From NCBI GenBank assembly GCA_035048815.1, contig JAUCBN010000022.1, positions 18,507,001 to 18,571,000 of the forward strand: 64,000 nt of DNA, in the 5' to 3' direction. A model generated the notes under the pieces. That model was not told the origin of the DNA, did not search any database, and worked only from the letters and a program-made list of their open reading frames with translations. The DNA comes from Abelmoschus esculentus. Lineage: Eukaryota; Streptophyta; Magnoliopsida; Malvales; Malvaceae. Shown piece after piece: positions 59,586-64,000 of the stretch. The translations under genes were made by a program, and so were the position numbers. Numbering within the stretch: position 1 is the first letter of the stretch; the number at the start of each line of letters is the position of its first letter.

Positions 59586-60900
59586 CGGAACAACATGAGA
59601 AGGATCCGATCTATATCTACGAAGCATTGATACATGGAAAACATCATGCATCTTACTCAACTCCTCTGGAAACCTCAACCTATAAGCAACAGGATCAACA
59701 CGATCCAACACCTCATATGTTCTAATAAAACGAGGACTCAACTTACCCTTACGTCCAAACCTCATTACCTTCTTCCATGGAGAAACCTTAAGAAACACTT
59801 TGTCCCCAACATCATACTCTATCTCCCTACGCTTTAAATCGGCATAGGATTTTTGCCTATCCGAAGCTTCCTTAAGTTTAGTACATATCAACTTAACTTT
59901 TTCATCCGTATCCTTCAACACTTGAGGCAAAGAAACATACTTCTGTCCAACTTCTTTCCAACACAAAGGTGTACGACACTTACGCCCATATAACGCCTCA
60001 AACGGTGCTATTTGTATACTCGTCTGAAAACTATTATTATAAGCAAACTCTATCAACGGCAATTGCTTCTCCCAAGAACCTTGAAACTCGATGACACAAC
60101 ATCTCAACATATCCTCTAAAGTCTGAATAACACGTTCAGACTGTCCATCCGTCTGTGGATGATAAGTTGTACTAAAGCTAAGCCTCGTACCCAAAGCCGT
60201 CTGCAAACTCCTCCAAAACTCAGATGTAAACCGCGGATCTCTATCCGATATGATCGACTTAGGCACACCATGCAACCTTACCACCTCAGAAACATACAAA
60301 TCTGCCAACTTATCCATGGAGTACGTCGTATGCACGGTAAGAAAATGTGCACACTTCGTAAACCTATCAACAATCACCCATATAGAATCCTTCTTGGACG
60401 GTGTTAAAGGTAACCCCGTCACAAAATCCATGGTAATTCTCTCTCATTTCCATTCCGGAACTTGAACCGGTTGCAACAAACCTGCAGGGAACTGATGTTC
60501 AGCTTTCACCCGCTGACACACCATACAACGAGAAACAAACTCCGTCACATCTCTCTTTAAACCAACCCAAAAGTACACACTTTTGAGATTTCTATACATC
60601 TTCACACTACCCGGATGCATCGCAAACGGACTAGTATGAGCTTCCACCAAGATAGCTTGCCTCAACTCCTGATCATCCAGCACCACAATCCGACCTCTAA
60701 AACACAACACTCCATCATCATCAAAATGATACTCAGTCGGTCTACCCTCAGCAATATCCTCCACAAAAGGTACCAAAGCCTCATCTTCTAACTGTTTCAC
60801 TTTGATCATCTGAACCAAAATAGGTTTTACTTGCAACTCCGCCACTAAACCACCTTCTTTAGAAATACTCAATCTAGCAAACATTGCTCTCAACTCAACA
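59586..60900 (-). pseudogene. pol: Integrase of the chromodomain element, one nonsense codon
   Basis: The HHCC zinc region includes EAHTSPFAMHPG and RCMVCQRVKAEH. The catalytic D,D-35-E triad is complete: MDFVTGLP (Asp), ISDRDPRF (Asp) and, 35 residues later, DGQSERVIQT (Glu). The linker WKWER-type site before MDFVTG carries TGA near 60446-60444 in place of Trp. FHVSMLRRYRSD closes the C-terminal part. Apart from that stop the domain looks complete. Confidence 0.88.
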
Positions 60901-61310
60901 GCCGCTTTACGGCTCAAAGCATCGGCCACTACATTGGCTTTCCCCGGATGATACTCAATAGATAAATCATAGTCCTTTAGCAACTCTATCCATCTTCGTT
61001 GCTTAAGATTCAAATCCTTTTGTGACATGAGATACTTCAAACTCTTATGATCCGTGTATATAGTACACTTCTCCCCATACAAATAATGCCTCCAAATCTT
61101 CAAGGCAAAAACCACCGCCGCCAGCTCTAAATCATGAGTCGCATAGTTCTTTTCATGTATCCTCAACTGTCGAGAAGCATAAGCTACAACTTTCCCTTCT
61201 TGCATCAAAACACACCCGAGACCAACGTATGATGCATCACTATAAACCACGAAATCCTTACCGGATTCGGGTTGAACTAACACCGGTGCACTAGTCAACA
61301 CTTCTTTCAA
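60901..61310 (-). pseudogene. pol: RNase H of the chromodomain element
   Basis: Removes RNA from the RNA-DNA hybrid during reverse transcription. Acidic active-site motifs are present: VVYSDASYVGLG (Asp), HDLELAAVVFAL (Glu), IYTDHKSLKYL (Asp) and VVADALSRK (Asp). A TAA at the N-terminal border near 61324-61326 separates it from RT and looks like a changed Gln codon. Confidence 0.88.
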
Positions 61311-61325
61311 CTTCTCAAAACTCTT

Positions 61326-62060
61326 TTATTGACTTTCTTTCCACTCAAACGGAACTTTCTTTTGCAACAACTTGGTCATAGGAGCAGCAATGCTCGAAAA
61401 ACCCTCGACGAATCTACGATAATACCCAGCCAAACCTAGGAAACTCTGAACCTCCAACACTGATCTCGGTTGCTTCCAACCCATAACAGCCTCTATCTTC
61501 TTTGGGTCAACACTAATACCCTTTTCCGATAACACATGACCAAGAAACACCACCTCTTTTAACCAAAACTCACATTTACTTAACTTAGCATACAACTGGT
61601 CTCTTTCAACGCTTGCAACACTATCTGCAAATGTCGATCATGATCTTCCTCGGTATGTGAATACACGAGGATATCATCTATGAACACCACTACAAAGATC
61701 TAAGTACTCATGAAACACCTGATTCATCATATCCATAAAAGCAGCAGGGACATTAGTCAAACTAAACGGCATCACCAAAAACTCATAATGACCATACCTT
61801 GTCCGAAAAGTCGTTTTCAACACATCCTCCTCTTTAACTTTCAACTGGTAGTACCCCGATCTCAAGTCAATCTTCGAGAACACACTTGCTCCTCAAAACT
61901 GATCAAACAAATCATCAATCCTCGGCAAAGGATACTTATTCTTCACGGTCAACTTATTCAGTTGCCGATAATCAATGCACATCCTCATTGTGCCATCTTT
62001 CTTCTTCACAAACAACACCGGTGCACCCCAAGGCGATACACTCGGTCGTATAAAACCACG
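61326..62060 (-). pseudogene. pol: Reverse transcriptase of the chromodomain element, degraded
   Basis: Starts in the frame shared with protease (VKKKDGTMRMCIDYRQLN). A TGA near 61892 interrupts it before FSKIDLRSGYYQLKVKEED. The block FLVMPFSLTNVPAAFM is a variant of the usual PFGLTNAP motif. A frameshift near 61700 puts the catalytic VVFIDDILVYS (about 61690-61660) out of frame with the preceding part, and a one-base loss near 61610 restores the frame before YAKLSKCEFWLKEVVFLGH. The Asp-Asp pair itself is intact. Confidence 0.85.
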
Positions 62061-62369
62061 GTCAAGCAACTCTTGCAACTGCATCTTTAACTCCTTTAAC
62101 TCCTTAGGTGCCATGCGATAAGGAGCAATGGACACCGGATTAGTACCAGCATAAGTCTCGATACTAAACTCCACATCACGATCGGGAGGTAATCCTGGCA
62201 ACTCCTCAGGAAAAACTTTCAGAAAGTCACATACTGTTCGAATGTCCTGCACCCGAACCTCTCCTATCCCCGGGTTCATTACATAGGCTAGATATGCTAC
62301 CCCTCCATGTTGCATCAACCTTTCCGCTTGTAAGGCCGAAACCACATTAGATAAGAATCCGGTATACTC

Positions 62370-62760
62370 ACTCTTAACCATAACCTTGCCACCATCTAAC
62401 AACCTCAAGGTAACACATTTCTTTTCAAAATCCACCATAGCTTTATGCTCCGTCAACCAGTCAACCCCCAAGATAAGGTCAAAACCATGAAATGGCAACT
62501 CCATCAAATCAACCTCAAAAACATGTCCTTGCACCTTCAACAGACATCTCCTATACAACCTTTTTATGATCACCGTTTCACCCAAAGAACTAGTAACCAC
62601 AACTCCCACATCTAAAACATCAACAAGGATATCCAACATATATGCATGCTCACTCAAAACATAAGAATGCGTAGATCCCGAATCTATCAAAGAAAACAAC
62701 GGTACATTTCGTAAAGAAAAAGTACCTACAACCACATCTGTAGCATTACGGGTCCCACGC
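62370..62760 (-). pseudogene. pol: Aspartic protease of the chromodomain element
   Basis: Cuts the gag-pol polyprotein. The active site LIDSGSTHSYV has its Asp codon at 62684-62682, and FDLILGVDWL marks the second half of the fold. This domain lies in an open frame (61893-62837) with the start of RT and shows no stop. Confidence 0.87.
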
Positions 62761-62869
62761 TGAGCATAAACTCTACGGCCATCTCTCTGTCTCTGGAAAT
62801 GACCTCTACCTCCACCATGTCCTTTACCAGGCACCACAGCAGCCTCAGCTCGGTTACCAACCTCACCAG

Positions 62870-63915
62870 TAAACCTCGAGCAATCCCTCTTCCGATGATC
62901 CTTAGATCCACAACCAATTCAGGCACCAGTTGCCCACCAACACTCTCCCGGATGGCGTCTAGAACACAATACAAACTGCTATGTCACCACCACCTCTACC
63001 AAACTGCTGAGCACGACCGCCGTGTCCAAAATCACCCCGACGTCGATCAGCTCTATATCGGTTATCCCGAAACCTCTTACCCTTACCACCTTGGGTACTA
63101 GCCTCAGCCGGCCTCTTCCCAACATCGAAAGACTTCCTTGCCTCCCTCAGGGACTCCTCAACATCCTTAGCCCGATTAACGAGCACATCAAACTCAGTGT
63201 ACTCCGCAGCCAACAAGTATGTCTTGATCTCCGGATCCAAACTATATCGAAACCTATCACATCTCTTATACTCCGTGGGAACCAACTCAGGAGCATAGTG
63301 ACTCAATCTGATAAACTGTATCTCATAATCAGCCACACTCCTAGTACCTTGCACCAGGGACATAAACTCCCTCTTCCTCGCATCCTCATACTACGGACCC
63401 AAAAACTTCCGCACAAAGGCGGTCCTGAAGTACTCTCAATTCAGGTTAGCAACTGCTACACCCGCTCTCATGGTAGTCCACCATCTATAAGCATCCCCCT
63501 GGATCAGAGAGACCACACAACCCAACCTACGGCCATCCTGACAGTCCATCTGATCTAATATCCTCTCTGTGCTAGCCAGCCACTCCTCAGCTGCACTCGG
63601 GTCAGATCCACGAAACTCAACACGTCCCAAGCTACGCAAGCGCTCAAGCGGTAGCCCTAGGGTAACTACAACGGCAGGTGCGGGAGCCGGTACATGCACT
63701 CCATCCATAACTGCCTGAAACGCACCCATCATAGCTTGTATGAACGGTGCAAACTCTCCGTACTGGCCTCCCACTAGAACCAGAGGTACACCAGCGGATG
63801 GCACGCCAACTGGTGGAGGAGGTGGAAGCGGTTCCTCCCTCACAGTCGCCTCTCCCTCAGCCTGACCATCGGTGATCAAGCTTGCACTAGCATGTATCTC
63901 GCATCTCGGAGGCAT
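62870..63915 (-). pseudogene. gag: gag of the chromodomain element, several stops
   Basis: The ATG at 63915 (MPPRCEIHASAS) is chosen because MPPR is a common start of Tekay gag. A proline-rich N-terminus precedes the Retrotrans_gag core: VEFRGSDPSAAEEWLASTER, GDAYRWWTTMRAGV. Stops lie near 63438 (TGA in place of Trp) and near 63395 (TAG). The core continues in 62959-63363 as FMSLVQGTRSVADYEIQFIR. The C-terminal zinc knuckle (CGSKDHRKRDC near 62920-62885) has lost its first Cys to TGA near 62925. Confidence 0.85.
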
Positions 63916-64000
63916 TATCCAAAACTTCAAACATGCAATTTTAAAAATATAATATCAAGACATTATAAACTTACATTCGGGCAAGATCCAAGGGTAAACG
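63916..64000 (-). other. Leader of the chromodomain element, incomplete
   Basis: 85 bases upstream of gag on the minus strand. Neither the PBS nor the 5' LTR has been reached by the window edge. Confidence 0.6.

Larger units (their letters stand above)
46921..64000 (-). mobile_element. Ty3/gypsy chromodomain element (Tekay/Del-like), minus strand, runs off the window
   Basis: Read on the minus strand from the right edge: 5' leader, gag, protease, RT, RNase H, integrase, chromodomain-like tail, polypurine tract and 3' LTR. The gypsy order and the tail after integrase mark it as a chromovirus of the Tekay/Del kind. The 3' LTR is very long (about 3.45 kb once the nested TR-GAG copy B is removed) and has inverted tips TGTAAC and GTTACA. 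The 5' LTR and PBS lie beyond 64000. Coding parts are broken by many single-base stops and a few frameshifts, so it is not autonomous. Confidence 0.9.

Overview
This is a plant nuclear window, almost certainly from a eudicot and from repeat-rich heterochromatin. It is AT-rich, most of the sequence is nested LTR retrotransposons of plant lineages (Ty1/copia and Ty3/gypsy of Tat, Athila-like and chromodomain types), and the only host-gene sequence is a degraded family of DC1 (cysteine/histidine-rich C1 domain) genes. I see no intact cellular gene, no rRNA or tRNA gene, and no bacterial, organellar or CRISPR sequence.

Layout. 1-738 intergenic. 739-11304 a full-length non-autonomous element with 1.8-kb LTRs that carries gag but no pol (copy A, TR-GAG type, Tat-like). 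11601-11786 a small MITE. 12084-14254 DC1 pseudogene A. 14541-15075 a copia remnant. 16908-29243 a copia element with a perfect 5-bp target duplication; it holds a solo LTR (19663-20972) and an Athila-like element (22517-28922, perfect duplication), whose 3' LTR is itself split by another solo LTR (26918-28253). 29244-32782 is AT-rich spacer with a long-inverted-repeat element (31880-32427). 32783-41058 is the DC1 family again (B, C and a third fragment), broken by a decayed minus-strand copia element (to 38638). 41059-44090 is a 5'-truncated Tork-type copia element on the minus strand, followed by the LTR, PBS and gag stub of a minus-strand Athila-like element (to 46043) and a Tat-like LTR fragment (46044-46455). 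46921-64000 is a minus-strand chromodomain-type gypsy element that runs off the right edge. Its 3' LTR is split by copy B of the TR-GAG family (49060-58033, perfect target duplication).

The most notable content is the TR-GAG family. Two complete copies share one architecture: LTR, PBS of tRNA-Arg type, twin stem-loops, purine tract, gag, long non-coding middle, a roughly 45-bp hairpin array, a roughly 135-bp array, a stem-loop abutting the polypurine tract, LTR. Neither copy has any pol sequence, so it must be mobilised in trans. Each copy's gag is broken at different places, and the arrays differ in copy number. A Tat-like LTR fragment at 46044-46455 shares the LTR-end motifs and may mark a relative of the helper.

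All coding regions seen are pseudogenes. Many premature stops look like C-to-T or G-to-A changes, as expected from decay of methylated DNA.
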